Of a stretch of DNA of 64,000 nucleotides, positions 39,846-48,346 are shown piece after piece. How positions within the stretch are numbered: position 1 is the stretch's first letter; each line of letters begins with the position of its first letter. Both the position numbers and the translations under genes were made by a program. Origin of the DNA: Alphaproteobacteria bacterium (GTDB lineage Bacteria; Myxococcota_A; UBA796; UBA2385); the NCBI GenBank assembly GCA_020632755.1, contig JACKEY010000007.1, positions 124,001-188,000 on the forward strand. Reading direction: 5' to 3'. Below the pieces are notes generated by a model. It was not told the origin of the DNA, did not search any database, and worked only from the letters and a program-made list of their open reading frames with translations.

Positions 39846-39861
39846 CTGAATCGCCATTCAG
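39846..39861. promoter_or_regulatory. CTGAAT-CGCC-ATTCAG operator-like palindrome
   Basis: A perfect 6-bp inverted repeat with a 4-bp centre, AT-rich in a very GC-rich setting, 65 nt upstream of ATG 39926. TGAAT-N(6)-ATTCA is the shape of sites bound by many TetR/AcrR-family regulators, and one is encoded 1.7 kb upstream. Confidence 0.45.
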
Positions 39862-39925
39862 AATGGGCCGGAACGGGTTAGGGCGCGCGGGTCCCCCCCG
39901 CCCTCTCGCTCCCCGTGGAGGCCCC

Positions 39926-40501
39926 ATGCCCCTCTCCGACGTCATCTCCGCCGCCCTCTCCGGCCCCGCCGGCCGCATCGTGGAAGGCCCCGTCCGCAAC
40001 ATCGTGGCCGAGGTCCTGCGCGACCACGGCTACGCCAGCCCGGCCGAGGTCCAGGCCCTCAAGGACGACCTGACCGGCCTGCAGGACACCATCTCCAGCC
40101 TGTCCGCCCAGGTCGCCGCCCTGACCGCCCAGGCCGAGGCGCTCAAGGCGGAAGCCGACACCCTGCGCGCCAAGGCCGCTGCACCGGCCGCCGCCCCCGC
40201 CGCCACCAAGCCCGCCGCTGCCCCCGCCGCTGCCCCCGCCGCCGTCGCGAAGCCCGCTGCTGCGAAGCCCGCCGCCGTGCCCGCCGAAGCCGAGCGCCAC
40301 GGCATGACCGTCGACGAGTACCAGACCTGGCGCGCCCAGGGCCTGCCGGGCCGCGTCGGCCCTGACGGCCACGTCGAGATCGACGGTGCGGCCTACGTCG
40401 TCGACGTCGAGCACGCCGGCAAGGAGTACCAGCTCACCAGGCACAAGAACCCGCGCGTCATGGTCGACGGGCGCATGGTCGGCAAGACGCCCGTCGCCTG
40501 A
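39926..40501 (+). CDS. Helical/coiled-coil protein with Ala/Pro/Lys linker and C-terminal beta domain
   Basis: 191 residues from ATG 39926 (GGAG upstream). A helical head (MPLSDVISAALSGPAGRI...), a coiled coil (about 45-95), an AAAPAAAPAATKPAAA-type linker (about 95-130) and a C-terminal domain (about 133-191: 'MTVDEYQTWRAQGLPGRVGPDG'). Head and coil resemble the protein at 10031-10513: both have a GPV/RPV helix, a short hinge and an LKDDLTGLQ/LRDLVNSL coil start. The two may be paralogs. No known domain is recognised. Confidence 0.72.
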   Translation: MPLSDVISAALSGPAGRIVEGPVRNIVAEVLRDHGYASPAEVQALKDDLTGLQDTISSLSAQVAALTAQAEALKAEADTLRAKAAAPAAAPAATKPAAAPAAAPAAVAKPAAAKPAAVPAEAERHGMTVDEYQTWRAQGLPGRVGPDGHVEIDGAAYVVDVEHAGKEYQLTRHKNPRVMVDGRMVGKTPVA

Positions 40502-40525
40502 CGCGGGTGCCCGCCCGCGGGCGTC

Positions 40526-41527
40526 CTACAGCTTCTTCCACGCCGTCCCGGGCAGCAGCTCCGACGACGGCGGCGCCTCGGCGGCGACGATGTAGTCGGC
40601 CCGCCGGTTGCGCTCCTCGTCGGTGCCGTCGGGGGTGGGCACGGCCAGCCCCCGCTCGCCGAAGCCCTGGTACCAGACCGTGCCGGTGAAGCCCTGGGCT
40701 CGGAACCAGCCGGCGATGGCGCGGGCGCGCGCCTCGGACAGGGCCTGGTTGCTGCCGGCGTCGCCGACGGTGTCGGTGAACCCGGCGACGTACAGGTTCA
40801 CCGGCGCCCACTTGCCGTAGCGGGCCTCGACCTCGCGGATCTGCTTCAGGGCGTCCTGCAGCTTGGGCGCCTCGCCGGGGCGGACCTCGGCCTTGCCGCT
40901 CTCGAAGACCACGTCCTCGTGGGGCACCGCGTAGTGCCAGGGGAACAGCTCGAGCCGGCTCTGGAAGCCGTGCACGTCGGTGGCGTCCACGACCAAGCGC
41001 ACCACCTCCCCACCCGCGGGCCCGAATTCCACCGACTGGCGGCCTCCCGCACCCGTGCCGCCGCCGCGCCCCTCGACCAACAGCCCGTCCTCGCCGAAGG
41101 CCTGCACCACGACGGCCTGGGTGTCCCGGTCGGCGGTCAGCGCGACGGTGCCGGCGGCCAGGTCCAGGTCGTCGCGCGCCACCGCGAGCTTCATCGGCGG
41201 CAGGCGCTCGACCTCGAAGGACAGCGGCATCTCGCCGGTCTCGCCGTCCGGCGTGCGGATGGACAGCGTGCCCTTGCAGCTGTGGCGGCCCTGCGGCACG
41301 TCCAGCTCGAGCCGCAGCACCTCGCCGGCCTTGGGCGCGCGGCTGCCCTCGGCCCGGGTCGCGCCGCAGACCACGCGCACGTCGAGCTTCGCCAGGGCGT
41401 CGTTCGCGGTGACCGCCACCGCGGGCGGGGCCGCGCCCACCTGGCCGTGGCGCACGAGCTCCAGGCTGACGGCGTCCTGGGCCTGGGCGGGGGAGGGGAG
41501 GAGGAGCAGACCGAGGAGGGCGAGCAT
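40526..41527 (-). CDS. Secreted OmpA-like peptidoglycan-binding protein
   Basis: 333 residues from ATG 41527, giving a signal peptide MLALLGLLLLPSPAQA-Q. A beta-sandwich region (about 20-200) precedes the OmpA-like domain (about 205-325: VFESGKAEVRPGEAP, NLYVAGFTDTVGDAGSNQALSEARA-type and ERNRRADYIV). The longer ORF from 41611 adds Arg-rich residues that would mask the signal. OmpA domains bind diaminopimelate in peptidoglycan. There is no lipobox and no barrel, so it is probably periplasmic. Convergent with the gene ending at 40501. Confidence 0.82.
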   Translation of the reverse strand: MLALLGLLLLPSPAQAQDAVSLELVRHGQVGAAPPAVAVTANDALAKLDVRVVCGATRAEGSRAPKAGEVLRLELDVPQGRHSCKGTLSIRTPDGETGEMPLSFEVERLPPMKLAVARDDLDLAAGTVALTADRDTQAVVVQAFGEDGLLVEGRGGGTGAGGRQSVEFGPAGGEVVRLVVDATDVHGFQSRLELFPWHYAVPHEDVVFESGKAEVRPGEAPKLQDALKQIREVEARYGKWAPVNLYVAGFTDTVGDAGSNQALSEARARAIAGWFRAQGFTGTVWYQGFGERGLAVPTPDGTDEERNRRADYIVAAEAPPSSELLPGTAWKKL

Positions 41528-41637
41528 GGCGACCCGGAGGAGGTGGCGATCGCGGAACGGAAGGTCGCGCGCGGGGCGGAGCCTACCCCGTCCGGTTAGC
41601 CCCGCGGGCACCCATCCTCCTCCCTCCGGAGCTCCAG

Positions 41638-43173
41638 ATGAACGCCACGCAGGCCCAGGAACTGCTCTCCCGCCTCGGCATCGACGCCGTCAACGCCGGC
41701 GCCTGGATCGGCACCCGCGCCCTCCCGATGATCGCCGGCGCCGCCGAGGTCGAGAGCGTCGATCCCACCACCGGCCGCGCCCTGGCCCGCATGTCGATGA
41801 CCGACGTGGCCCAGCTCGACCAGGTCGTGCAGGCCGCCCAGGACGCCTTCGCGCGCTGGCGCACGGTGCCCGCGCCCAAGCGCGGCGAGGTCGTGCGCCT
41901 GATGGGCGAGAAGCTCCGCGCCCACAAGGACGACCTGGGCCGCCTGGTCACCCTCGAGGTCGGCAAGACCCTGTCCGAGGGCCTGGGCGAGGTCCAGGAG
42001 AGCATCGACATGGCCGACCTCGCCGTCGGCATGAGCCGCCAGCTGTTCGGCCTGTCCATGCACAGCGAGCGCGCCAGCCACCGCATGTACGAGCAGTGGC
42101 AGCCGCTGGGGCCCGTCGGCATCATCACCGCCTTCAACTTCCCCAACGCCGTGTGGGCCTGGAACGCCATGGTGGCGCTGATCGCCGGCGACCCCTGCAT
42201 CTGGAAGCCCAGCCTCAAGGCGCCGCTCACCGCCCTGGCCACCCACAAGCTCCTGTCCGAGGTGGCCGAAGACGCCGGCTTCCCGGGCCTGCTCGGGCTC
42301 GTCGTCGGCGCCGACGCCGACGTCGGCGAGGCCATGATCCACGACGGTCGCCTGCCGCTCATCAGCGCCACCGGCTCGGTGCGCATGGGCCGCCACGTGA
42401 ACCAGGCCGTCGCCGCCCGCCTGGGCCGCTGCCTGCTCGAGCTCGGCGGCAACAACGCGATCATCGTCGACGAGAGCGCCGACCTCGAGCTCGCCCTGCG
42501 CGGCATCGCCTTCGGCGCCTGCGGCACCGCCGGCCAGCGCTGCACCTCCACCCGGCGGCTCATGCTGCACGAGTCCATCGCCGAGCCGTTCATCGAGCGA
42601 CTGGTCAAGGTCTACCAGGGACTGCCGATCGGCGACCCCATGGACGGCAGCAAGCTCATCGGGCCGCTCATCGATCAGCTGGCCGTCGACCAGTACCTGC
42701 ACGCCTGCGACCAGATCCGCGCCCAGGGCGGCGAGATCCTGACGGGCGGCAAGGCCGTGGCCGGCCCCGGCTTCTTCGTCGAGCCGACCCTGGTCCGGGC
42801 CCGCCACGACATGCCCATCGTGCACGAAGAGACCTTCGCGCCGATCCTGTACGTCATGACCTGGAGCCGGCTCGAAGACGCCATCGCCTGGAACAACGAG
42901 GTCCCCCAGGGCCTGTCCAGCGCCATCTTCACCGACAGCTTCCGCCACAGCGAGCGCTTCCTGAGCCCGTCGGGCAGCGACTGCGGCATCGCCAACGTCA
43001 ACATCGGCACCAGCGGCGCCGAGATCGGCGGCGCCTTCGGCGGCGAGAAGGAGACCGGCGGCGGTCGCGAGGCCGGCAGCGACAGCTGGAAGGCCTACAT
43101 GCGGCGCCAGACCTGCACCCTGAACTGGGGTACGGATCTGCCGCTCGCCCAGGGCGTCACCTTCGACGTCTGA
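41638..43173 (+). CDS. Aldehyde dehydrogenase, ALDH7 (antiquitin/alpha-aminoadipate semialdehyde) family
   Basis: 511 residues. The nucleotide-binding GSVRMGRHV, E268 in LELGGNNAII and nucleophile C302 in GTAGQRCTSTRR are intact. The paired 'LGGNNAII' and 'AGQRCTSTRRL' are typical of ALDH7 (AmaB/PcD-type) enzymes that oxidise alpha-aminoadipate semialdehyde in lysine catabolism. No lysine-pathway genes are next to it, so the substrate is inferred by family only. A 58-codon membrane protein gene follows after 25 nt. Confidence 0.88.
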   Translation: MNATQAQELLSRLGIDAVNAGAWIGTRALPMIAGAAEVESVDPTTGRALARMSMTDVAQLDQVVQAAQDAFARWRTVPAPKRGEVVRLMGEKLRAHKDDLGRLVTLEVGKTLSEGLGEVQESIDMADLAVGMSRQLFGLSMHSERASHRMYEQWQPLGPVGIITAFNFPNAVWAWNAMVALIAGDPCIWKPSLKAPLTALATHKLLSEVAEDAGFPGLLGLVVGADADVGEAMIHDGRLPLISATGSVRMGRHVNQAVAARLGRCLLELGGNNAIIVDESADLELALRGIAFGACGTAGQRCTSTRRLMLHESIAEPFIERLVKVYQGLPIGDPMDGSKLIGPLIDQLAVDQYLHACDQIRAQGGEILTGGKAVAGPGFFVEPTLVRARHDMPIVHEETFAPILYVMTWSRLEDAIAWNNEVPQGLSSAIFTDSFRHSERFLSPSGSDCGIANVNIGTSGAEIGGAFGGEKETGGGREAGSDSWKAYMRRQTCTLNWGTDLPLAQGVTFDV

Positions 43174-43198
43174 GCCCCCGCGCCGGACAGGAGCCCCC

Positions 43199-43375
43199 GT
43201 GGCCGGAAAGAAGCGCAAGGTCCAGCCCCGCCGCTCGCGGTGGGTCGAGCTGCTCGCCATCGCCAGCATCGGCTTCGTCGCCGTGCTGGTGGCCGCCCTG
43301 TGGAAGCTGCCCGATGTCGAGCGCGGCGTCCGCACCCTGGTGGGGGATCTGGCCCAGGAGATGGGCTGGAATTGA
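43199..43375 (+). CDS. 58-residue single-pass membrane protein
   Basis: GTG 43199 has AGGAG seven bases upstream. The product has a strongly basic start (VAGKKRKVQPRRSRW), one hydrophobic helix (about 17-35) and a short amphipathic tail ending EMGWN. The positive-inside rule puts the N-terminus in the cytoplasm. It is too short for default ORF cut-offs. It probably shares a transcript with the ALDH gene. Function unknown. Confidence 0.65.
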   Translation: MAGKKRKVQPRRSRWVELLAIASIGFVAVLVAALWKLPDVERGVRTLVGDLAQEMGWN

Positions 43376-43437
43376 GCCCCGCGTGTGAACCTGCGCCGAA
43401 ACCGGCACAGCGCCTGCACATTCGGGGCACGAAACGG

Positions 43438-43466
43438 TTGCGGCCCCCGGGGGGTGACAGTAGAGT
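43438..43466 (+). promoter_or_regulatory. Sigma-70-type promoter for the first Asp/Thr-rich lipoprotein
   Basis: TTGCGG (43438-43443), exactly 17 bp, then TAGAGT (43461-43466). It lies 60 nt upstream of ATG 43526. Good spacing and a local AT-rich patch support it. Confidence 0.5.
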
Positions 43467-43525
43467 GCGGGGCGCAATCACGCACCCCCCCTTCTGGGAA
43501 CCCACCCCGTGCAGGAGACGCACAG

Positions 43526-44161
43526 ATGAGCATCCCCACCCCCCGGCTCACGACGCTCTTCCTCGGCAGCATCCTCTCGGTCGGCCTCGTCGCCTGCACC
43601 GAGAAGGATGAGGACGAGGACAGCGACACCGACACCGACACCACCGACGACACCACCGACACCGACGGTGGCACCACCGACGGCACCGGCACCGACGGCA
43701 CCGGCACCGGCACCGGCGGCGACGACACCGGCCTGGCCGCGTTCGGCTACGCTGGCGAAGCCGTGATCGGCGGTGGCTACGACGGCTACGAGACCGCGTA
43801 CTACATCGGCCTCACCGACAGCTACCTGAACTGCCTCATCACCAGCGACGTGTCGGGCTCCGACCTCGGCGGCTTCTCCAGCTGCCCCGAGTGCGAGTTC
43901 GCCTTCGCCGTCAGCACCAGCGGCAGCGCCTTCGACGACAGCACCGGCTGTGACATCATCGGTGTCACCGACGCCAGCGCCTTCGACGGTGCCACCTACG
44001 GCTACGGCTACGAGTACTACTACTACGCGGGCTACGGCTACATCGGCCTGCTGAAGTACTACTACGGCGGCACCTGGTACCAGGTCGCCTACGCCGACTA
44101 CGACGGCAGCAACTTCGCCTACGACTGGTTCTCCGGCTACGGCTACTACTACCAGCCCTGA
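43526..44161 (+). CDS. Asp/Thr-rich, Tyr-tailed lipoprotein, paralog 1
   Basis: 211 residues. Lipobox SVGLVAC puts the lipid on C24; a low-complexity Asp/Thr/Gly linker (about 25-70) follows. The globular part has 'GYAGEAVIGGGYDGYETAYY', 'NCLITSDVSGS', a C-x2-C (SSCPECEFAF), GCDIIGVTDASAFDG and a Tyr/Gly-rich C-terminus ending YYYQP. The same pattern recurs in two neighbours. AGGAG precedes ATG 43526 and a good promoter is upstream. Probably displayed on the cell envelope; function unknown. Confidence 0.85.
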   Translation: MSIPTPRLTTLFLGSILSVGLVACTEKDEDEDSDTDTDTTDDTTDTDGGTTDGTGTDGTGTGTGGDDTGLAAFGYAGEAVIGGGYDGYETAYYIGLTDSYLNCLITSDVSGSDLGGFSSCPECEFAFAVSTSGSAFDDSTGCDIIGVTDASAFDGATYGYGYEYYYYAGYGYIGLLKYYYGGTWYQVAYADYDGSNFAYDWFSGYGYYYQP

Positions 44162-44195
44162 GCCGGCGCGGGCTCCTCGCCCGCTCCGAACCCTG

Positions 44196-44222
44196 GACGG
44201 GCGCCCCACTCGGGCGCCCGTC
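44196..44222 (+). terminator. Intrinsic-type terminator after lipoprotein paralog 1
   Basis: An 11-bp perfect stem GACGGGCGCCC/GGGCGCCCGTC with the loop CACTC, followed by TTGCGTCT. It is 35 nt after the stop and the best terminator in the window. Confidence 0.75.
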
Positions 44223-44266
44223 TTGCGTCTCCACGGCTATGTTGGCGGCGGACGTCGGAGGACCCC

Positions 44267-44881
44267 ATGGCGCGCTGTGCTCACCTGCTCCCCGTGCTGC
44301 TGCTGACCGCCTGCTTCGCCAAGGCGGACGACGACGACGATGACGGTGGTGGCGACGACACCACCGACACGACCGACGCCACCGACGGCAGCGTGGACGT
44401 CCCGCCCGACCCGGGTGAGGACGACCCGCCCGAGACCGGCATGGACACCACCGTCCGGCCCGAGGACACCGGGATGTGGGGGGTCGGCTTCCGCGGCTCG
44501 GCCACGGTCGGTGAGACCTACGACGGGTGGGAGGAGTACTACGTCGATCACTTCCCGGAAGGCTGGCCGGGCTGCACCATCCGCAGCCGCGCCTTCGGGA
44601 CCACGGCGGCTTCGACGCCCTGCTCGGAGTGCGAGTGGACCTTCACGGTGACCATGAGCGATGCCGAGGTGCTCGACGACGTCATCTGCGACGGCCTCGG
44701 CTGGGACAGCTCCAGCTTCGACGGCCGGACCTTCGGCTATGGCTACAACCCGTCGTACTACTACGGCGCCTACGAGGTGCTGATGTACCAGTACGGCTCC
44801 ACCTGGTACGCCCTGGCCCTCGCCGAGTTCGACGGGACGCGGTTCGGCTACGACCGCCTGTTCGACTACTACTACTACTGA
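44267..44881 (+). CDS. Asp/Thr-rich, Tyr-tailed lipoprotein, paralog 2
   Basis: 204 residues. Short signal with lipobox LLLTAC (C16), then an Asp-run (DDDDDD) and Thr/Asp/Pro linker. The globular part keeps the family pattern: 'GFRGSATVGETYDGWEEYY', 'GCTIRSRAF', C-x2-C (CSECEWTF), ICDGLGWDSSSFDG and a tail ending FDYYYY. GGAGG lies just before ATG 44267. It ends 10 nt before the convergent sulfatase gene. Confidence 0.85.
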   Translation: MARCAHLLPVLLLTACFAKADDDDDDGGGDDTTDTTDATDGSVDVPPDPGEDDPPETGMDTTVRPEDTGMWGVGFRGSATVGETYDGWEEYYVDHFPEGWPGCTIRSRAFGTTAASTPCSECEWTFTVTMSDAEVLDDVICDGLGWDSSSFDGRTFGYGYNPSYYYGAYEVLMYQYGSTWYALALAEFDGTRFGYDRLFDYYYY

Positions 44882-44890
44882 CCCGGCCGC

Positions 44891-47182
44891 CTACGGGGCG
44901 CCCGGCGCCTTGGCCTTGGCCTTCGCCTTGGCGCGGAAGGCCTCCATCGCCTGCACGCGGGCCTGGTTGGCGGCGTCGGCGCGGGCCTTGGTCGCCTGGG
45001 CGGCGGCTTCGTCGCCCTGCTTGAGCTGGATGTTGGCCAGCATCAGCAGCAGGTCGGGGTGTTCCGGGGACTGGGCCAGGCCGGCCTGGACGGCGTCTGC
45101 CGCTTCGTCGTAGCGGCCCTGCTGGAACAGGGCGATGCTCTGGGCGTGGCGCAGCTCGGGGTCGGCGCCGTGCTTCTCGAGCAGGGGCTCGACGATGTCC
45201 AGGATCTCCTCGTAGCGCCGCGCGGGCAGCAGGATCTTGAGCTGCAGCTGGGCGGTCCGCAGGCTGCGGCCGTGGGCGGCGGCTTCGCGGGCCAGCCACT
45301 TCTCGGCGTCGTCCGGGTGCCCGGCGGCCAGGGCCATGCCGCCCAGGCGCTGGCACACGCCCTCGCGGGGGCGGCTCGCGCTCGCGCCGCGGCGGAGCAT
45401 CTTCTCGCCTTCTTCGAGCTTGCCGCTGTCGAACAGCACGATGCCGCGCAGCGCGGCGATGGCGGTGTCCTCGGGGTGGGCCTCGAGCCACAGGTTGGTG
45501 AAGGACAGCATCTCGTCGATCCTCCCCAGGTTGATGAGCGCGCCGGTCACGAACTCGGCGGCCCGCGCGTGATCCGGGTCGACGGTCAGGGCGTCCTTGG
45601 CCAGCTGCAGGCTCTGCTCGTCCTGGCCCTGGCGGCCCAGCATCGCGGCGGCCTTGAGCTTCAGGTCGATGTCCTGGGGGAACCGGGCCAGGCCCTTCTG
45701 CGTGACGGCCAGCGCCTCCTTCGGCTTGCCGGCGCTGCCGAGCGCCCGGGCGTAGCGGGTGTAGAGCGGCGCCACGTCGGGCGCCTCGTCCAGCGCCTCC
45801 TTCATCAGCGCCAGCCCCTCCTCCTGCTTGCCCTTGGACGACATCATCTCGGACTGCAGCACCTTGCCGATGACCTCGCGGTGGTCGGCCGGATCGGGCA
45901 GGTTCTCGAAGTCCACGTCGAAGCTGCTCGCCGTGACGTAGCCGAGGGCCTCGAGCTGGGCGAGGGCGTCGGGATCCAGCGCCTGGGTGCGGCCGCTCGG
46001 CATCTCGGGGGACAGCTTGTCGAAGGCGCCCTCGAGCTGCTTGATGGTGCCGGGCTGGTCGCCGGCCAGGTCGGCGCGCTCGCCGGGGTCGGCCTTCAGG
46101 TCGTAGAGCTCGGGCTTGGGCTTGTGGATGAGCTTGTGGTCGCCGTCGACGACGCCCAGGTGGGGGGCGTAGCCGAACTGCTCGGTCAGCTGGAAGCTCT
46201 CCATCCAGACCGGATGCGGGTTGCCGGGCTGGACCTTGCCGTCGACGTTGTCGGGCACGGGGCGGCCGAGCAGCGACAGGAGGGTGGGCACCAGGTCGAC
46301 CTGGCTGACGGGCTGGTCGATGACGGCGGGGGAGACCCCCGGCCCGCTGATGATGAGCGGGATGTGCTGGGTGCTGTCGTAGACGAACACGCCGTGGGTG
46401 AGCTCGCGGTGCTCGCCCAGGCTCTCGCCGTGGTCGCCGATCAGCACGTAGATCGGGTCCCGGCCCTGGGCCTTCATGGCCGCGTCCAGGCGCTCGAGCT
46501 GGTCGTCGACGAAGGCGATCTCGCCGTCGTAGGGCCGGCCCGGCGCGACCTCGCGGTAGGACTCGGGCGGCGCGTAGGGGTAGTGCGCGTCGTAGAGATG
46601 CACCCACAGGAACACGGGCTGGTCCTTGTCGGCGCCGTCGCTCAGCCAGCCGATGGCGTCGTCGACGACCTCGTTGGCGGGGCGTTCCTGGTGCCAGGCG
46701 TCCTTGCCGGTGGGGCCGATGTCGTCGAAGTAGGCGTCGAAGCCCTGGTTGAAGCCCCAGGCGCGGGTGGTCACGAAGGCGGCCACGCTCGCGGCGGTCT
46801 GCCAGCCGCCGGCCTGCAGCCGCTCGGCCAGGGTGACGACGTCTTCGGACAGCACGGCGTCGCCGTTGCTGCGCACGCCGTGGTGCCAGGGCCACAGGCC
46901 GGTCATCATCGAGCTGTGGCTGGGGATGGTGAGCGGCTGGACCGAGTAGGCGCGCTCGAAGCGCATGCCGGCGTTGGCCTTGGCGTCGATCCAGTCGGTC
47001 TTCGCGTCGGCGTAGCCGTAGGCGCCCAGGCGGTCGGCGCGGGTGGTGTCCAGGGTGACCAGCACGACGTCGGGGCGAGGGCCTTCGGGCGCGGGCGTCG
47101 CCGGCGCCGCGGCCGGGTCGGGGGTCTCGGAGCTGCCGGAGCAGGCCACCAGCAGGGCGGCCAGGGTCAGGGGGGAGATCAT
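44891..47182 (-). CDS. Sulfatase-fold lipoprotein with C-terminal TPR region
   Basis: 763 residues. Lipobox ALLVAC (C14) and a Pro/Ala linker, then an alkaline-phosphatase-superfamily sulfatase domain (about 36-420: 'PDVVLVTLDTTRADRLGAYG', 'LIGDHGESLGEH'), then TPR repeats (about 440-750) and a Lys/Ala tail. The CxPxR/SxPxR formylglycine motif is TIPSH (Thr85, His89), so it is unlikely to be an FGE-modified sulfatase; a Thr nucleophile (phosphotransferase-like) is possible. The start overlaps the stop of the TPR gene upstream (ATGA). Confidence 0.85.
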   Translation of the reverse strand: MISPLTLAALLVACSGSSETPDPAAAPATPAPEGPRPDVVLVTLDTTRADRLGAYGYADAKTDWIDAKANAGMRFERAYSVQPLTIPSHSSMMTGLWPWHHGVRSNGDAVLSEDVVTLAERLQAGGWQTAASVAAFVTTRAWGFNQGFDAYFDDIGPTGKDAWHQERPANEVVDDAIGWLSDGADKDQPVFLWVHLYDAHYPYAPPESYREVAPGRPYDGEIAFVDDQLERLDAAMKAQGRDPIYVLIGDHGESLGEHRELTHGVFVYDSTQHIPLIISGPGVSPAVIDQPVSQVDLVPTLLSLLGRPVPDNVDGKVQPGNPHPVWMESFQLTEQFGYAPHLGVVDGDHKLIHKPKPELYDLKADPGERADLAGDQPGTIKQLEGAFDKLSPEMPSGRTQALDPDALAQLEALGYVTASSFDVDFENLPDPADHREVIGKVLQSEMMSSKGKQEEGLALMKEALDEAPDVAPLYTRYARALGSAGKPKEALAVTQKGLARFPQDIDLKLKAAAMLGRQGQDEQSLQLAKDALTVDPDHARAAEFVTGALINLGRIDEMLSFTNLWLEAHPEDTAIAALRGIVLFDSGKLEEGEKMLRRGASASRPREGVCQRLGGMALAAGHPDDAEKWLAREAAAHGRSLRTAQLQLKILLPARRYEEILDIVEPLLEKHGADPELRHAQSIALFQQGRYDEAADAVQAGLAQSPEHPDLLLMLANIQLKQGDEAAAQATKARADAANQARVQAMEAFRAKAKAKAKAPGAP

Positions 47183-48222
47183 CGCGGATGCTCCGGGGCG
47201 GGAGAGGAGGAGGTGTCGGACGGCACCAGCGGCAGCAGGCGCTGCAGCGGCATCCGGCCGGGCGGCACCAGCAGGGCGTAGCGCTCGGCGAGGTGCTGGG
47301 CGGCGGCGGCGTCGCCGTCGAGGGTGGCGACGTACCAGGCGGTGGCCACGGCTTCGGGTTCCATCGGCCACGCGGCGACGAGGGCGGCGGCCTCGCGTCG
47401 GACGGAGGCGACCCCGTCCAGGTCGGCCCGGGCCCGCAGGCGCAGGGCCAGGCGAGCGGGCGGGTACTCTTCTTCCTTGGTGCGCTGGTCGAGCATGTTG
47501 CGCACGATGCGCTCGTCCCCCAGCCGGCGGTTGGACTCCATCATCCAGGCCGAGACCTCGGGCAGGCGCCGCCGGACCAGGCGGGCAGGCCCGGTCAGCA
47601 GGTCCACGGCAGCCGCGGGTTCGCCGAGCTCCAGCCAGGACCACGCTTCCAGCAGATCGGCCTTGGGGACCTTGGGCTGCAGCGCGCGCAGGGCGTCGAG
47701 GTGCCAGGTCATGGCGACGGTGTCACCGTCCGCCCAGGCGGCGGCCCCCAGCAGCAGCAGCGAGGCGGTGCTGTCGGGGTCGTCGTCCATCAGGGCTTCC
47801 AGCTGGGCGTCGAAGGTGACGCGATCGCCCGCCATCAGCGCCTCCCAGGCCAGCCGGGTCCGCGTGCCGGGACCGTCGTCGGTCAGCACCAGGGCTTCCT
47901 CGAGCACCTCCATCGCGTCATCCCGCCGCCACCAGTCGGCGTAGCAGTCGCTGAGCGCCAGGGCGCCGTCGGCGTTCCAGGCGTCGGTGGCCCGGGTCGC
48001 CTCGAACTCGGGGATGGCCTTGTCGCACCAGCCCAGGTCGGCCCAGGCGCGGGCTCGGGCCAGGCGGACGTCGGCGTCGTCGGGGCGCTGCTGCAGCACC
48101 TCGCTGAACCGCTGGGCGGCCATCCGCGGCCGTCCCTTGGCCAGCAGGCCTTCGCCGACGAAGTCCCGCGCGGCCCGGCTGGGCGCGCAGAGCAGGGCCA
48201 GTGTGAGGAGGGGAGCGAGCAT
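47179..48222 (-). CDS. Secreted TPR-repeat protein
   Basis: 347 residues from ATG 48222, giving a signal peptide MLAPLLTLALLCAPSRAA. Helical TPR-like repeats (RMAAQRFSEVLQQRPDDADVRLARARAW and similar) fill the rest. It is translationally coupled to the sulfatase-TPR gene, so the two probably act together in the periplasm. No enzymatic motif. The longer ORF from 48279 would bury the signal peptide. Confidence 0.8.
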   Translation of the reverse strand: MLAPLLTLALLCAPSRAARDFVGEGLLAKGRPRMAAQRFSEVLQQRPDDADVRLARARAWADLGWCDKAIPEFEATRATDAWNADGALALSDCYADWWRRDDAMEVLEEALVLTDDGPGTRTRLAWEALMAGDRVTFDAQLEALMDDDPDSTASLLLLGAAAWADGDTVAMTWHLDALRALQPKVPKADLLEAWSWLELGEPAAAVDLLTGPARLVRRRLPEVSAWMMESNRRLGDERIVRNMLDQRTKEEEYPPARLALRLRARADLDGVASVRREAAALVAAWPMEPEAVATAWYVATLDGDAAAAQHLAERYALLVPPGRMPLQRLLPLVPSDTSSSPAPEHPR

Positions 48223-48346
48223 CGGCGCGGGGGAGGGGAGGAAGCCCGTGCCCCTATGCGGCAGCCGGGGCGCAGGCAATGGGCGGCTCGGCGGGGACGG
48301 CGTCCGGAGAAGCAGCTATGGTGCGGCTCCACCGTCCGGAGGACCC

